Counted from the first letter of the stretch, positions 30,412 to 39,548 are shown. The stretch: DNA of 64,000 bases from Chitinibacter fontanus (GCF_013423785.1 NZ_CP058952.1:3003665-3067664), one strand, 5' to 3'. Notes: generated from the sequence alone by a model not told the origin. Program-made: numbers and translations.

Positions 30412-31590
30412 ATGTCCACCAATGCAAAGCGCAGTACAACCCCAAGGAAAAATAAGCTTCCAACATCAAAACCAAGCCGCAGGGAAATTGATGATGAAAT
30501 CGATGATCTTGGAAATGATCCCCGACCAACCAAATCAGTACCATCCAAAGCGAAGCCAGCGGCAAAGAACCTGCGAGCTAAAATGCGTAGCAGATGTAGC
30601 ATTGATAAGATTCGCTTGGCGTTTCCTATTGGAGAAAGTGATGTTGAGGTGTTGGCTGCCAATCTGGAAAGCCATATGGTTGCCCTTAAGGAAGATGGCA
30701 TCAGCGAACGTAAGAGCAGCACAGGAGAGGCATACAAGCAAAAGTACTGGCTAGAAAGTGATGGCGGCAGGATATGGTTACTTGCTCACCCGAAGAGTGA
30801 TACAGCCAAATATTTCCTAGAAATAGATTTTAGTTTTGGCAAGGCCGATGCAAGTGGCGAAGGTATCAAGCTGATCCGCGGGATTATCGATGCCACCTAT
30901 TACGAGCATGCCGCAGATGCGCTAGCTGGTGCGATGATCTTGAACATGGAATTGGCAGTTGATATAGATCGGCCATTTTCAAGCCTGTTGTTTGCCTGCA
31001 AGAGCAAGCATGCTTTTGAGGTCTGGGGAAAGGAAATGTCCGCAAACGCAGAAACTATTCAGTTTGGGTCAAGGGCTTCCGAGCGTTATTTTAGTGTTTA
31101 CGATCTGCAAGCAGCAGAACTGGATGATCTAGCTTATCCAGATTTTTTGCAGTACCGTAAAAATAAGCAGCTCCCCGCAGATTTTGACGATTACTACCCT
31201 AAGGCTCGAAAAGGCAAGCCTATGGCTCAGAGAATTAAAGTATCTGCAGACAAAACTATGCCCGAAAGTATTCGAATTGAATGTAGATATACACGCCCAA
31301 ATCAGCCGCTCAGTGAAGTTGACTCTCTGGCGATGGAAAAATTCTCTGCAATTCAGATTTATGATATGGGGAATTTTGAAAGGCTTTGCGCAACGTTGGA
31401 GCAAAAATTGTTCCTTGAGTTGGCTAAGTGTATGGGGGTCTCTGCTGTAATGTCTAAGCTTGTGCGAAAAGATAAAGAGCGCTATCAACGCTTGTTGGAT
31501 CAAGCAAAATTCAAAGAGTGGGAGCAAATCAATATTGCAAAGGATATGGCTAAAGCCCTGCGCGAACTACGATTAGCATTTACTCAATGA
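30412..31590 (+). CDS. Putative replication initiation protein (Rep_trans/gene II-like)
   Basis: A 392-residue protein with a basic, low-complexity N-terminus (about 60 residues). The rest follows the layout of phage and plasmid rolling-circle initiators of the Rep_trans type: a hydrophobic strand ending in charged residues (IDKIRLAFP), NMELAVDIDRPF, GSRASERYFSVYDLQAAELDD, and SIRIECRYTRP. The catalytic tyrosine cannot be fixed by eye. GAGG lies 8 nt before the ATG. If correct, the island can replicate after excision. A homology search against PF02486 would settle it; the alternative is an unrelated island protein. Confidence 0.5.
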   Translation: MSTNAKRSTTPRKNKLPTSKPSRREIDDEIDDLGNDPRPTKSVPSKAKPAAKNLRAKMRSRCSIDKIRLAFPIGESDVEVLAANLESHMVALKEDGISERKSSTGEAYKQKYWLESDGGRIWLLAHPKSDTAKYFLEIDFSFGKADASGEGIKLIRGIIDATYYEHAADALAGAMILNMELAVDIDRPFSSLLFACKSKHAFEVWGKEMSANAETIQFGSRASERYFSVYDLQAAELDDLAYPDFLQYRKNKQLPADFDDYYPKARKGKPMAQRIKVSADKTMPESIRIECRYTRPNQPLSEVDSLAMEKFSAIQIYDMGNFERLCATLEQKLFLELAKCMGVSAVMSKLVRKDKERYQRLLDQAKFKEWEQINIAKDMAKALRELRLAFTQ

Positions 31591-31634
31591 TCACAAGCAG
31601 GCCAAGGGTTATCTTGGCCTACCACATTTAAGCG

Positions 31635-32468
31635 CTATGCTGGATTATTGTAGCGTTCCGCTTGAAGCCTTTTTCTCTCCAAATTTTCCTCAATTTTTGG
31701 CGTGCTCGAAGCGATATACAAGTAATCTTTGGTGCAATTTTGGGCTAATTCGTGCATATCGTAGATATATTTGCCGTCATATCCACCCGTCATTGATGAA
31801 TCCGGAACTTTGATCAAATAGTTATGGATATCTTCTGGTGTGAGCTTGTTTTTATCTTGCCCCCAGAATAGGTCGAGAACGCATAGATACGTGAGAAATT
31901 TCAGTGATGTTTTTCTGGATGTATTGGGTAGCTTCTCGACACCATGATAAAGCTTTGCCAACTCAACGAGTTTCGATTGTGCCTCAACGATTTGGCGCTG
32001 AATTGAGCCTCCTGAAGTGACCGCAAATTCAAGATCGATTACCACAGCGACTTGCCCTTTCCTAAGCTTCACATTTTCTAAGTAACGTGTCTCATGATGG
32101 CCGAGCGAGCTTTCGCCGATAATGCGCAGGGAATTGGTTCTAAAGCGCGGCTTGGGACTAGTCTTGTAGCTATCGCGATAGTCTTTATAGCTATACAGGC
32201 CATATTTTTCGGCAATACTGTCCTCTGACACATCGGGGGCATCTTCTCGCAGCTTCGTGCAGTCTGCACGAAAATCATCGTTTCGACGCAAAAACTCCCA
32301 TGCCCAGCGATGTCCAGTCCATTTCTCATACCCCTCGTATCTTGTAAGGTCAATGCCATTGGGACGCGTACCATTGCGTTTGTCATGGACTGAGCGTTTA
32401 GGCGTGTTTTTGATGGTTAGTTTTCGCCCAAGTGAGTCTTTTGCTCTAAGGGGTTTCTTTTTTCGCAT
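31635..32468 (-). CDS. Unknown protein with DUF6499-like segment
   Basis: A 277-residue basic protein. The segment YEKWTGHRWAWEFLRRNDDF matches the W...WAWEFLRRN pattern of DUF6499/DUF2285-related proteins, which occur in mobile elements and are often called transcriptional regulators. The remainder is not recognised and has no clear catalytic motif. It is the last gene of a minus-strand cluster and converges on the Rep-like gene with 44 bases between stops. There is a gap of about 100 bases to the peptidase gene, so a separate promoter is possible. Confidence 0.55.
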   Translation of the reverse strand: MRKKKPLRAKDSLGRKLTIKNTPKRSVHDKRNGTRPNGIDLTRYEGYEKWTGHRWAWEFLRRNDDFRADCTKLREDAPDVSEDSIAEKYGLYSYKDYRDSYKTSPKPRFRTNSLRIIGESSLGHHETRYLENVKLRKGQVAVVIDLEFAVTSGGSIQRQIVEAQSKLVELAKLYHGVEKLPNTSRKTSLKFLTYLCVLDLFWGQDKNKLTPEDIHNYLIKVPDSSMTGGYDGKYIYDMHELAQNCTKDYLYIASSTPKIEENLERKRLQAERYNNPA

Positions 32469-32569
32469 TGGGGTTTATTCGTAAGAATTTTGTCATGATG
32501 ATAGCGAAGATAAGCTTGAACGCTGATGAATACCAAGTGCCAGAATCACGACTGTAGCATTCGCGAAAC

Positions 32570-33208
32570 TCAATCGTGTTCGAGCTGAATGCGAAGTAAT
32601 GCGCTTGCCTTAGCCTGCCAGACTTTCCCATTATTCATGTGGTAGCTACTGATCTTGCCCTTGGCCGTTTTGAGTTTGCCGCTGAAGAGTTGATTGCCTA
32701 GTGGCGGGGTATATGGATCAATGGTCAACCAGCTCGTGCTGCCATCTGCCTCAATTTCCTGACCAACCACTAGAAGCCAATGATCTAAATTTGCGCGCCA
32801 ATTGAAGATATTAAGGATGTACACATCGTGGGCTTGATAGTTACTGGCTAGGTATTGATTAACTTTCGTGCTCGTTTCGTCGATGGCCGTGAGCGTGATT
32901 TTATCTTCGAGTCCGGCAAATAAGCGGAGCAAACCCCGCGTGGGTGTGCCGTGTAACCAGTAGCTTTGTGCCATTAGCCAAGAATTAAACAGTGGGTGAT
33001 ATTCATCATCGCCACGCGACATGATAAGCAGTTGGCTGCGGCTGACTAGCTTGAGAATCATCATTGCCATATATACGCAATGCGGCCCACAAGCTTGGTC
33101 GAGCACGCTTTGTTGCAGATAAATCGGGCGTAGCTTGCCGCTACGGTTAATAGTTACACAAGGGCCGTGAGGCCCTGCAACTAGATTGGGATGTACAACC
33201 AGTGCCAT
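32570..33208 (-). CDS. Papain/C39-like cysteine peptidase
   Basis: A 212-residue protein with the residues of a C39/papain-fold cysteine peptidase: Q38 and C40 in LDQACGPHCVYMAM, H143 in NLDHWLLVVG and D164 in LTIDPYTPP. There is no signal peptide, so it should act in the cytoplasm. It is tightly coupled to the 95-residue gene upstream (stop and start two bases apart). Substrate unknown; processing of the partner or of a host/phage protein are both possible. Similar pairs occur on plasmids and islands, from memory. The peptidase call rests on motif order and spacing only. Confidence 0.6.
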   Translation of the reverse strand: MALVVHPNLVAGPHGPCVTINRSGKLRPIYLQQSVLDQACGPHCVYMAMMILKLVSRSQLLIMSRGDDEYHPLFNSWLMAQSYWLHGTPTRGLLRLFAGLEDKITLTAIDETSTKVNQYLASNYQAHDVYILNIFNWRANLDHWLLVVGQEIEADGSTSWLTIDPYTPPLGNQLFSGKLKTAKGKISSYHMNNGKVWQAKASALLRIQLEHD

Positions 33209-33210
33209 GC

Positions 33211-33498
33211 TCAGTATTCCTCTGGCAAAAGCAAGGTCGTGACGCTGCGATCAGCTTCGGTAATGATCCAAATGCGCTCGCCAGTCGTGAGCGGATAGTT
33301 CGACAAAATGCGCCAGCCACATTCAACGGCTTGCTGATTACTCTCCCAATCCTCTGGCGGTAAATCGCCCCAATCGCCTGTTTGATGACGGCGTAACAGT
33401 GCAAGTGCGTTGATGGCAGCTTCATCGAGTGCAGCTAATGCACCAGGAGTTGCCACGGTTTGTCCTAATGAAAACAATGCATGGGAAAGTCGAGTCAT
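33211..33498 (-). CDS. Small conserved mobile-element protein coupled to the peptidase
   Basis: A 95-residue acidic protein with the conserved ending RIWIITEADRSVTTLLLPEEY and an HQTGDWGDLPPEDW segment. I recognise this as a widespread plasmid and island hypothetical protein without assigned function; it is sometimes mislabelled as a restriction subunit. The start at 33498 (MTRLSHAL) has GGAG 8 nt upstream. The stop lies two bases before the ATG of the cysteine peptidase, so both are made from one message. Confidence 0.65.
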   Translation of the reverse strand: MTRLSHALFSLGQTVATPGALAALDEAAINALALLRRHQTGDWGDLPPEDWESNQQAVECGWRILSNYPLTTGERIWIITEADRSVTTLLLPEEY

Positions 33499-33624
33499 TT
33501 TCTTTTCTCCAAATAAAAGAGCGCCCTGCAAATTATTTGCAGGGCGCTCATGATTAAAACAAATAAAATAGTTGCAATTGGCCGATATATCAGCTTTGCA
33601 TTTTTATATTATTGGAATTTATAT

Positions 33625-33966
33625 TTATTTGTCAAATTTTTGGTTTTTGCATGTTTTGCTTTGAATTGCGGCGTTTCTCCTAATTTTGCTTAGATTCTCG
33701 TCGCATGGAATAATGTTTATTTTTAATTCGCCAAACTTTTCTTTGATTTGAACTATTCTTGGTAATGACGATGTTTTGCTTGTGTCTTGGATGCTTAATA
33801 AGTATTTTTCTATTTCAGCGCAAGTTTGATCTACAAGTGGAAGCCATTCTTCTGGCCAATGAACTCCATTCATAAACTGCGTATCCTCGGCATCATGATT
33901 TCTGAAGCTGAGAGGGTATTTGGCAAACAATTCCTGATAAATGAAGAATAATTTATCGTTGCTCAT
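33625..33966 (-). CDS. Small unknown protein with QIKEKFG motif
   Basis: A 113-residue AT-rich gene product. GVHWPEEWLPLVDQTCAEIEKYL and RIVQIKEKFGELKI match a family of small phage and island proteins that share a WLPLV..TC..I and QIKEKFG.LRFY layout. Those relatives usually continue into a C-terminal cysteine pair; here the end (SKTCKNQKFDK) is short and divergent, suggesting decay of the tail. Function unknown. It precedes the 95-residue gene on the minus strand with a gap of about 125 bases. Confidence 0.5.
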   Translation of the reverse strand: MSNDKLFFIYQELFAKYPLSFRNHDAEDTQFMNGVHWPEEWLPLVDQTCAEIEKYLLSIQDTSKTSSLPRIVQIKEKFGELKINIIPCDENLSKIRRNAAIQSKTCKNQKFDK

Positions 33967-33995
33967 AGATTGCCTTTTGCTGAAATAGAATTTAG

Positions 33996-34616
33996 CTAGA
34001 CTGTTGGTGCGTTTTTTATAATGGCGTCAAAATGCTTCAATGATTGTTTGATGGTATCAAACGCATCGCTAATAGGTTGCAAAGCTTCGGCGTAATCATC
34101 ATTACGATAGGCATCTGCAAGCTTTTCGGTTTTGAGTAGTACAGGAAGGAAGAACTCACCTTTGCCACTTAAATCTTGAAAACCTAATTCTTCCAGCGCT
34201 GATACAGGTTTGGGTGTTTTATTTTTCCACGATTGCACGTAATTTCGCCAGTTTGAGCCTCCAAAATAGCGCGAATCAATATTGAATTGAAAGCCTGCTC
34301 TTGCTCCTGCAAGCCCACACAATGCGGCGAGGAAGTAATTGTCACTATCCTCACTCACGTCTACGAGATCAAGGCTCGCAATTGGACGGTACTTGCTGTC
34401 TGGCTCTGCAGTATTCCAGCTCGCTAGTGCTAACCACAATTCTGGCTCAGCATCTTCATATCCACCAATCCAATTTTCTTCGGCGTAATCGCTAAAAACT
34501 TCGGCAATTGCTGCATGTACCTCAGGATATATTTCATTCTCGAACAGTTTGACGGTGTCATTCAAAATTTTTAGCTGGGATAGCATGATTGCCCCAGCTT
34601 CGCGTGAATCACTCAT
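33996..34616 (-). CDS. Unknown protein in nuclease cluster
   Basis: A 206-residue acidic protein, not recognised. It has a helical N-terminus, a Trp-rich central part (ELWLALASWNTAEPDSKYRP, FGGSNWRNYVQSWKN) and a helical C-terminus. No signal, membrane segment or catalytic motif is seen. It starts 9 bases after the stop of the PD-(D/E)XK gene and so is in the same operon. An immunity or regulatory partner of the nuclease is one possibility, by position only. Confidence 0.55.
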   Translation of the reverse strand: MSDSREAGAIMLSQLKILNDTVKLFENEIYPEVHAAIAEVFSDYAEENWIGGYEDAEPELWLALASWNTAEPDSKYRPIASLDLVDVSEDSDNYFLAALCGLAGARAGFQFNIDSRYFGGSNWRNYVQSWKNKTPKPVSALEELGFQDLSGKGEFFLPVLLKTEKLADAYRNDDYAEALQPISDAFDTIKQSLKHFDAIIKNAPTV

Positions 34617-34625
34617 AAAATGCCT

Positions 34626-35423
34626 CTAAAAGGTGCGGATATATGACAGAAAGCAGTTGATGCTTTCGCGAGTTAAGATTTCTTGCTTGTCGGGGTTGGT
34701 TCTTTGCGCTGTATGCTGCTTGAGCGCACTGCTTAGCCATTGAGCAACTTGCAGCCAAGAAACGCTGTGAATCTTGTGAGCATAATTGCCTGCCGTTTTG
34801 GGCATGCTGCGCTTAGTGGTAAGAAATAAGATTGCCCAAGGGCGAGATGCTGCACGCTGTTCGCAGAGCGCTCCGTAACGACTGAGCTGGTCTATGCCTT
34901 CTGCCGCATCAATTTTTACTTCAATCAGCAGGTAAAAATGGTCGGCGTCAATTTCAATATCAACGCGATTGCTGCGATCCCCATCGGGATTGCTCTCTGT
35001 TCTTACCGAACAGCGGCTTGATGTATTTAGCGCCTCTGATAAGCCAAGCTCAGGTATACCGCGCACTAATGCGCACAGTGCTAGTTTGCCTAAACCATGA
35101 TTCCCATTTGGATTGAGCAACCATGCGAGGACGGCAGAATTTCTCACTTCATCACGCTTGATGTTGGCGATGATCCATGGGTTAAATCCTAATCCACCTT
35201 GTTTTGCTCGAATTAGTGGCTGCTTTATGTGCTCAAGCCAATCCTGCAATTGAGTTGGATTGACTTGGGTAACTGGCGAAATTGATTGGCTTTTTGGTAA
35301 TAACGGCGCGATTTGTTGAAAGAAGAGTAACAACTTGGCAGCCATCGTATCTGCAACAGGCTTGCCCAATTGAAGTGCCTTTTGGCTTTCTAGAAATTGC
35401 GTCAATTCTTGGGTATTCAGCAT
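34626..35423 (-). CDS. PD-(D/E)XK nuclease superfamily protein
   Basis: A 265-residue protein with the motif set of the PDDEXK_4 group (PF14281): RNSAVLAWLLNPNGNHGLG near residue 95-112, then D155 in NRVDIEIDADHF and E168-V-K170 in LLIEVK, the metal-binding catalytic residues. SRPWAILFLTTKRS follows. Family members are found in defence islands and may cleave DNA. It is the first gene of the minus-strand cluster and diverges from the Xre regulator at 35548 across a palindrome, so that regulator may control it. Confidence 0.75.
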   Translation of the reverse strand: MLNTQELTQFLESQKALQLGKPVADTMAAKLLLFFQQIAPLLPKSQSISPVTQVNPTQLQDWLEHIKQPLIRAKQGGLGFNPWIIANIKRDEVRNSAVLAWLLNPNGNHGLGKLALCALVRGIPELGLSEALNTSSRCSVRTESNPDGDRSNRVDIEIDADHFYLLIEVKIDAAEGIDQLSRYGALCEQRAASRPWAILFLTTKRSMPKTAGNYAHKIHSVSWLQVAQWLSSALKQHTAQRTNPDKQEILTRESINCFLSYIRTF

Positions 35424-35480
35424 TGCTTTTTGTACGCCACAGTTTTATTTCAAATGCCCTTCATGGCTGGCACAGCGATT

Positions 35481-35500
35481 ATCTACATAATTTTGTAGAT
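35481..35500. promoter_or_regulatory. Palindromic operator between nuclease and Xre/RM genes
   Basis: ATCTACA and TGTAGAT are separated by 6 bases in the divergent promoter region. Its position and size fit a binding site for the Xre protein encoded 48 bases downstream, like the C-boxes of restriction systems. Confidence 0.55.
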
Positions 35501-35547
35501 TATATTCCGTAGACCATCAGTCTCTATTGCAGCGACGATGTGGCGCT

Positions 35548-35790
35548 ATGAATCAGTTCGACCAATTGCGCCAGAACTTAGGAACGAACGTCAAAGCAGT
35601 ACGCAAAGAGCGCAAGCGCTCGCAAGAGCAGCTTGCTTTCGATGCCGATATTGACCGAACCTACGTGTCGCAGATTGAACGCGGTGTGAGCAATCCTTCG
35701 CTGCAGGTACTCTGCAAAATTGCCGAGTCTCTGGATACTGACGTTCTATCCCTTCTGGCCTCGCCACCCGAAGAAGCTTCTGCTCGCTAA
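35548..35790 (+). CDS. Xre-family regulator, possible controller protein of the RM locus
   Basis: An 80-residue helix-turn-helix protein (RKERKRSQEQLAFDADIDRTYVSQIERGVSNPSLQVLCKIAESL). Size and lack of another domain match the controller (C) proteins that time restriction gene expression. It lies upstream of hsdM on the same strand and divergent from the nuclease cluster. The start at 35548 (MNQF) fits the domain; the frame is open to 35527. A closely similar protein occurs at 58285. The C-protein role is inferred from size and position; type I systems rarely have one. Confidence 0.75.
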   Translation: MNQFDQLRQNLGTNVKAVRKERKRSQEQLAFDADIDRTYVSQIERGVSNPSLQVLCKIAESLDTDVLSLLASPPEEASAR

Positions 35791-36054
35791 TCGCAACAGA
35801 GCTATCCAGTGCATGCTACATAGGATGAGACTGTCAGTCACATTTTGCGAGGTGTAGGCTCTGCAAAATGCACAATAAGTGGGGCAAGGTGTGTTTGCTG
35901 GTTTGCATATGAAACGCTCATTCAGCGCATTGTTTGGCTGTATAAAAAGCTTTTCAATTGCCTGTTTGCAACTGACTCCCCCCTTCAGACCGAGTATCAT
36001 TAGCGCTTCCGTTGGTGCAATACCAACTCAGTTTTTTGCAGAAAAGAAGAGCGC
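35791..36054. other. Intergenic region before hsdM with two inverted repeats
   Basis: CATTTTGC (35841) and GCAAAATG (35863) form an inverted repeat with a 14-base loop, and GTTGGT/ACCAAC at 36011-36027 forms a small hairpin 28 bases before the hsdM ATG. They may affect hsdM transcription or translation; no gene is seen. Confidence 0.45.
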
Positions 36055-38427
36055 ATGGATCACTCCGCACATAACAAGATTGTTTCCTTCATTTGGTCGA
36101 TTGCCGACGATTGCCTACGCGATGTTTTTGTCCGTGGCAAATACCGCGATGTCATCTTGCCGATGTTTGTATTGCGGCGCTTGGATTGTTTGCTGGAGCC
36201 CACCAAAGCAGTAGTACTTGAAGAAGTGCGTTTTCAGCGTGAAGACGCAGGTATGGCCGATCTTGATCCGCATGGCTTGCAAGACGCTTCGGGCTACGTG
36301 TTTTATAACACCTCGCCCTTCACGCTAAAGACATTGCTGGGTAATCATTCGCAACTTGAAGCCAATCTCAAATACTACCTTGATGGTTTTTCCGACAACG
36401 TAAAGGAAATCATCGAGAAATTTGATTTGCGCAATCAGATTCGCAAAATGGCGCAATCTGATGTGCTGCATGACGTGATTGAAAAATTTGTATCGGATGA
36501 AATCAATCTCAGCCCTGATGACCGCAAAGGCGTGGATGGCCGCACGCAAGTTGGTTTATCCAATCTCGGCATGGGTTATGTATTTGAAGAGCTGATTCGC
36601 AAATTCAACGAAGAAAATAATGAAGAAGCGGGTGAACACTTTACCCCGCGTGAAGTGATTAAGCTGATGACCAATTTGGTCTTCATTCCCGTCAAAGATC
36701 AACTGCCTAATCCGCTGACGATTTACGACCCTGCGTGTGGCAGTGGCGGCATGTTGACCGAATCGCAAGATTTCATCACCGACCCCGAAGGCGAGATTAA
36801 AGCCAAAGTCGGTGTGTTTTTGTACGGTAAAGAAGTAAACCCAGAAACCTATGCGATTTGTAAGTCCGACATGATGATCAAGGGGAATGACCCTGAAAAC
36901 ATCCTGTTTGGCTCAACGCTGGCGACGGATGATTTTTCAGGCAAGCGCTTTGACTTCATGCTCACCAATCCACCCTACGGCAAAAGCTGGAAGAGTGATC
37001 AAAAAAGCATTGTTGAAGGCAAAGATGTGCTCGACCCGCGTTTTCAGGTCAACCTTGGCAACTACACCGAAGAAGAGCACGATTTTTACCCTGCCATCCC
37101 ACGCTCATCAGATGGCCAATTGCTATTTCTAATGGAAATGGTCGGCAAAATGAAACGCCTTGCCGATTCACCCATCGGCTCACGCATTGCCTCGGTTCAC
37201 AATGGCTCGGCCTTATTCACGGGTGATGCTGGCAGCGGCGAAAGCAATATTCGCCGCCACATCCTTGAAAATGATATGCTCGAAGCCATCATCCAGTTGC
37301 CCAACAATCTGTTCTACAACACGGGCATTACCACTTATGTCTGGTTGCTCTCGAACGCCAAAAAAGCCTCACGCCGTGGCAAGGTGCAATTGATCGACGC
37401 ATCTAATCTGTATCAGAAACTGCGTAAAAACTTGGGCGAGAAAAACTGCGAGTTTTCAGAAGAACATTTGCAGCAAATCACTCAGCTCTATCAAGACATG
37501 CCCAATGATGGCATTTCCAAGGTCTTTGAGAACCGCGACTTCGGCTATTACAAAGTTACGGTAGAGCGCCCATTACGCTTGGCAGCGCAATTTACCCCCG
37601 AGCGGATTGCGACACTGCGCTACACACCTGGCATGCAAGACATTATGGAATGGGTGTATGCCAAGTATGGCGATGCGGTATATAGCAACGATTTGCAATC
37701 AGGCCTGAAATCTCACGCCGAAGCGATTGAAGACCATATCGAGCGCGAAGAAATGGCCTTGTCGCCCAAAAATCGCAAAGAGCTACTCAATGTCGCAACA
37801 TGGCTAGCACAGCGGGAAATCATGCAGTACGCACAGCAATTGGCTGATGCCATTGGCGATGCCGAATACCTTGATTTCAACCAATTCGAGATTACCTTTG
37901 ACCAAACCGCTAAGGGTTTGAGCTTGAAGCTGGCTAGCAATGAGAAAAAGCAAATTATCAATGCGATTACGTGGCGTGATGAGCGTGCCGCCAAGGTAAT
38001 CAAAAAAGTCCACAAGCTCAATGCTGCCAAGCAGCAAGAGCTGCTTGCAGAGTTGGCAACCACGGCAGATAAACTCGCCGATTATGGCTACTGGCCAACC
38101 GAAAAATCCAGCGAATACATCGAATACGAAACCGATAGCGAGTTGCGCGACACTGAAAACGTGCCGCTGGATCGGGATAAAACCCGTCATGCTCACGACG
38201 TGATTCACGCTTACTTCATTGAGGAAGTACGTCCACACGTTGACGAGGCATGGCTAGCGATTGATAAAACCGTGATCGGCTATGAGATCAGCTTCAATAA
38301 ATACTTCTACCAGCACAAACCGCTGCGTAGCCTTGCCGATGTCACGCAAGAAATTCTCGACTTAGAAAAAGAAACCGATGGCTTGCTCAAAGCCTTAGTC
38401 AGCTTTGTAGGGGCGCAGCATGGTTGA
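36055..38427 (+). CDS. hsdM: Type I restriction-modification methyltransferase subunit HsdM
   Basis: Adenine-N6 DNA methyltransferase of a type I system, working with HsdS. The N-terminal helical HsdM_N part is followed by GEHFTPREVIKLM, the SAM motif YDPACGSGGMLTES and the catalytic motif IV as FMLTNPPYGKSW. At 790 residues it is longer than classical HsdM (about 500), with an extra C-terminal part of about 250 residues, as in a known subgroup. It overlaps rhuM by 8 bases and begins the operon. AGAAGAG lies upstream of the ATG. Confidence 0.95.
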   Translation: MDHSAHNKIVSFIWSIADDCLRDVFVRGKYRDVILPMFVLRRLDCLLEPTKAVVLEEVRFQREDAGMADLDPHGLQDASGYVFYNTSPFTLKTLLGNHSQLEANLKYYLDGFSDNVKEIIEKFDLRNQIRKMAQSDVLHDVIEKFVSDEINLSPDDRKGVDGRTQVGLSNLGMGYVFEELIRKFNEENNEEAGEHFTPREVIKLMTNLVFIPVKDQLPNPLTIYDPACGSGGMLTESQDFITDPEGEIKAKVGVFLYGKEVNPETYAICKSDMMIKGNDPENILFGSTLATDDFSGKRFDFMLTNPPYGKSWKSDQKSIVEGKDVLDPRFQVNLGNYTEEEHDFYPAIPRSSDGQLLFLMEMVGKMKRLADSPIGSRIASVHNGSALFTGDAGSGESNIRRHILENDMLEAIIQLPNNLFYNTGITTYVWLLSNAKKASRRGKVQLIDASNLYQKLRKNLGEKNCEFSEEHLQQITQLYQDMPNDGISKVFENRDFGYYKVTVERPLRLAAQFTPERIATLRYTPGMQDIMEWVYAKYGDAVYSNDLQSGLKSHAEAIEDHIEREEMALSPKNRKELLNVATWLAQREIMQYAQQLADAIGDAEYLDFNQFEITFDQTAKGLSLKLASNEKKQIINAITWRDERAAKVIKKVHKLNAAKQQELLAELATTADKLADYGYWPTEKSSEYIEYETDSELRDTENVPLDRDKTRHAHDVIHAYFIEEVRPHVDEAWLAIDKTVIGYEISFNKYFYQHKPLRSLADVTQEILDLEKETDGLLKALVSFVGAQHG

Positions 38428-39457
38428 TTTAACGATCTTGCCACCTGAAGGCGAGTTTCTGCTCTACACCACTGAAGATGGTGAAACTCGGCTTGAAGTT
38501 CGGCTTAATGGTGAAACGGTTTGGCTGAATCAAGCGCAAATGGCTGAGCTATTTCAGACCAGTAAACAAAACGTTGGGCAGCATATTCGCAATGTGTTTA
38601 ATGAGGGTGAATTGCAGTCTGATTCAGTAGTAAAGGATTTCTTTACAACTGCTAGTGACGGCAAGAACTACAGTACACGGCACTACAACCTCGACGTCAT
38701 CATCTCTGTTGGCTATCGCGTCAAGTCGCAGCGCGGTACGCAATTTCGCATCTGGGCAACCCAGCGCTTGCGCGAATACCTGATCAAAGGTTTTGCGATG
38801 GACGACGAGCGCCTAAAGCAAAACGGCGGTGGCAATTACTTTGATGAGTTGCTGCAACGCATTCGGGATATTCGCTCCAGCGAGAAAGTGTTCTGGCGCA
38901 AAGTGCTCGACATTTACGCCACCAGCATCGACTACGAGGGCGCGAGTGAACAATCCAAGCGTTTCTTTGCCACCGTGCAAAACAAAATGCACTGGGCGGC
39001 ACACGGCCACACCGCATCCGAAGTGGTGTTTCAGCGTGCCGACGCCAGCTTGCCCAATATGGGCATGACCAGCTTTAGCGGCAATAAGCCGACCAAAACC
39101 GAGGCCAGTGTCGCCAAAAACTATCTAACCAGCGAAGAGCTGGATACGCTCAATCGCATCGTCAACTTGTACCTAGAGTTCGCCGAGCTGCAAGCCTTAA
39201 ACCGTAAGCCGATGTATATGGCCGACTGGATACGCAAGCTCGACGACTTCTTGCGCGTTTCCGACCGCGATATTCTGCAAGGCGCGGGAAAAGTGTCGCA
39301 TGAACAAGCGCTGCAAAAAGCCCAGATCGAATTCGATAAATACCGCCAAACCCTGCTCAACGCCAAAAGCCCCGTTGAGGTGCATTTTGACGCTGCAATC
39401 AAGCAGCTCAAAACGCTCGAACGTAGCGCCAGCAAGAAGAAGGAGCCAAAAGCATGA
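38420..39457 (+). CDS. RhuM-family protein in the type I locus
   Basis: A 345-residue member of the Virulence_RhuM family (PF13310): LEVRLNGETVWLNQAQMAELFQ, TSKQNVGQHIRNVFNEGEL, and YNLDVIISVGYRVKSQRGTQF. These proteins have a winged-helix-like N-terminus and are often found inside type I restriction loci, though their role there is not known. The start overlaps hsdM by eight bases, so it is translationally coupled. hsdS follows after about 90 bases. No catalytic residues are apparent. Confidence 0.88.
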   Translation: MVDLTILPPEGEFLLYTTEDGETRLEVRLNGETVWLNQAQMAELFQTSKQNVGQHIRNVFNEGELQSDSVVKDFFTTASDGKNYSTRHYNLDVIISVGYRVKSQRGTQFRIWATQRLREYLIKGFAMDDERLKQNGGGNYFDELLQRIRDIRSSEKVFWRKVLDIYATSIDYEGASEQSKRFFATVQNKMHWAAHGHTASEVVFQRADASLPNMGMTSFSGNKPTKTEASVAKNYLTSEELDTLNRIVNLYLEFAELQALNRKPMYMADWIRKLDDFLRVSDRDILQGAGKVSHEQALQKAQIEFDKYRQTLLNAKSPVEVHFDAAIKQLKTLERSASKKKEPKA

Positions 39458-39548
39458 TGGCGCAACCTTGGGATAAATTGAATGATGGGTATTGCCATGT
39501 AGCCATTTCAAATCAATGGCTGAAAGCCTATACCTATGGAGTGGCTTG

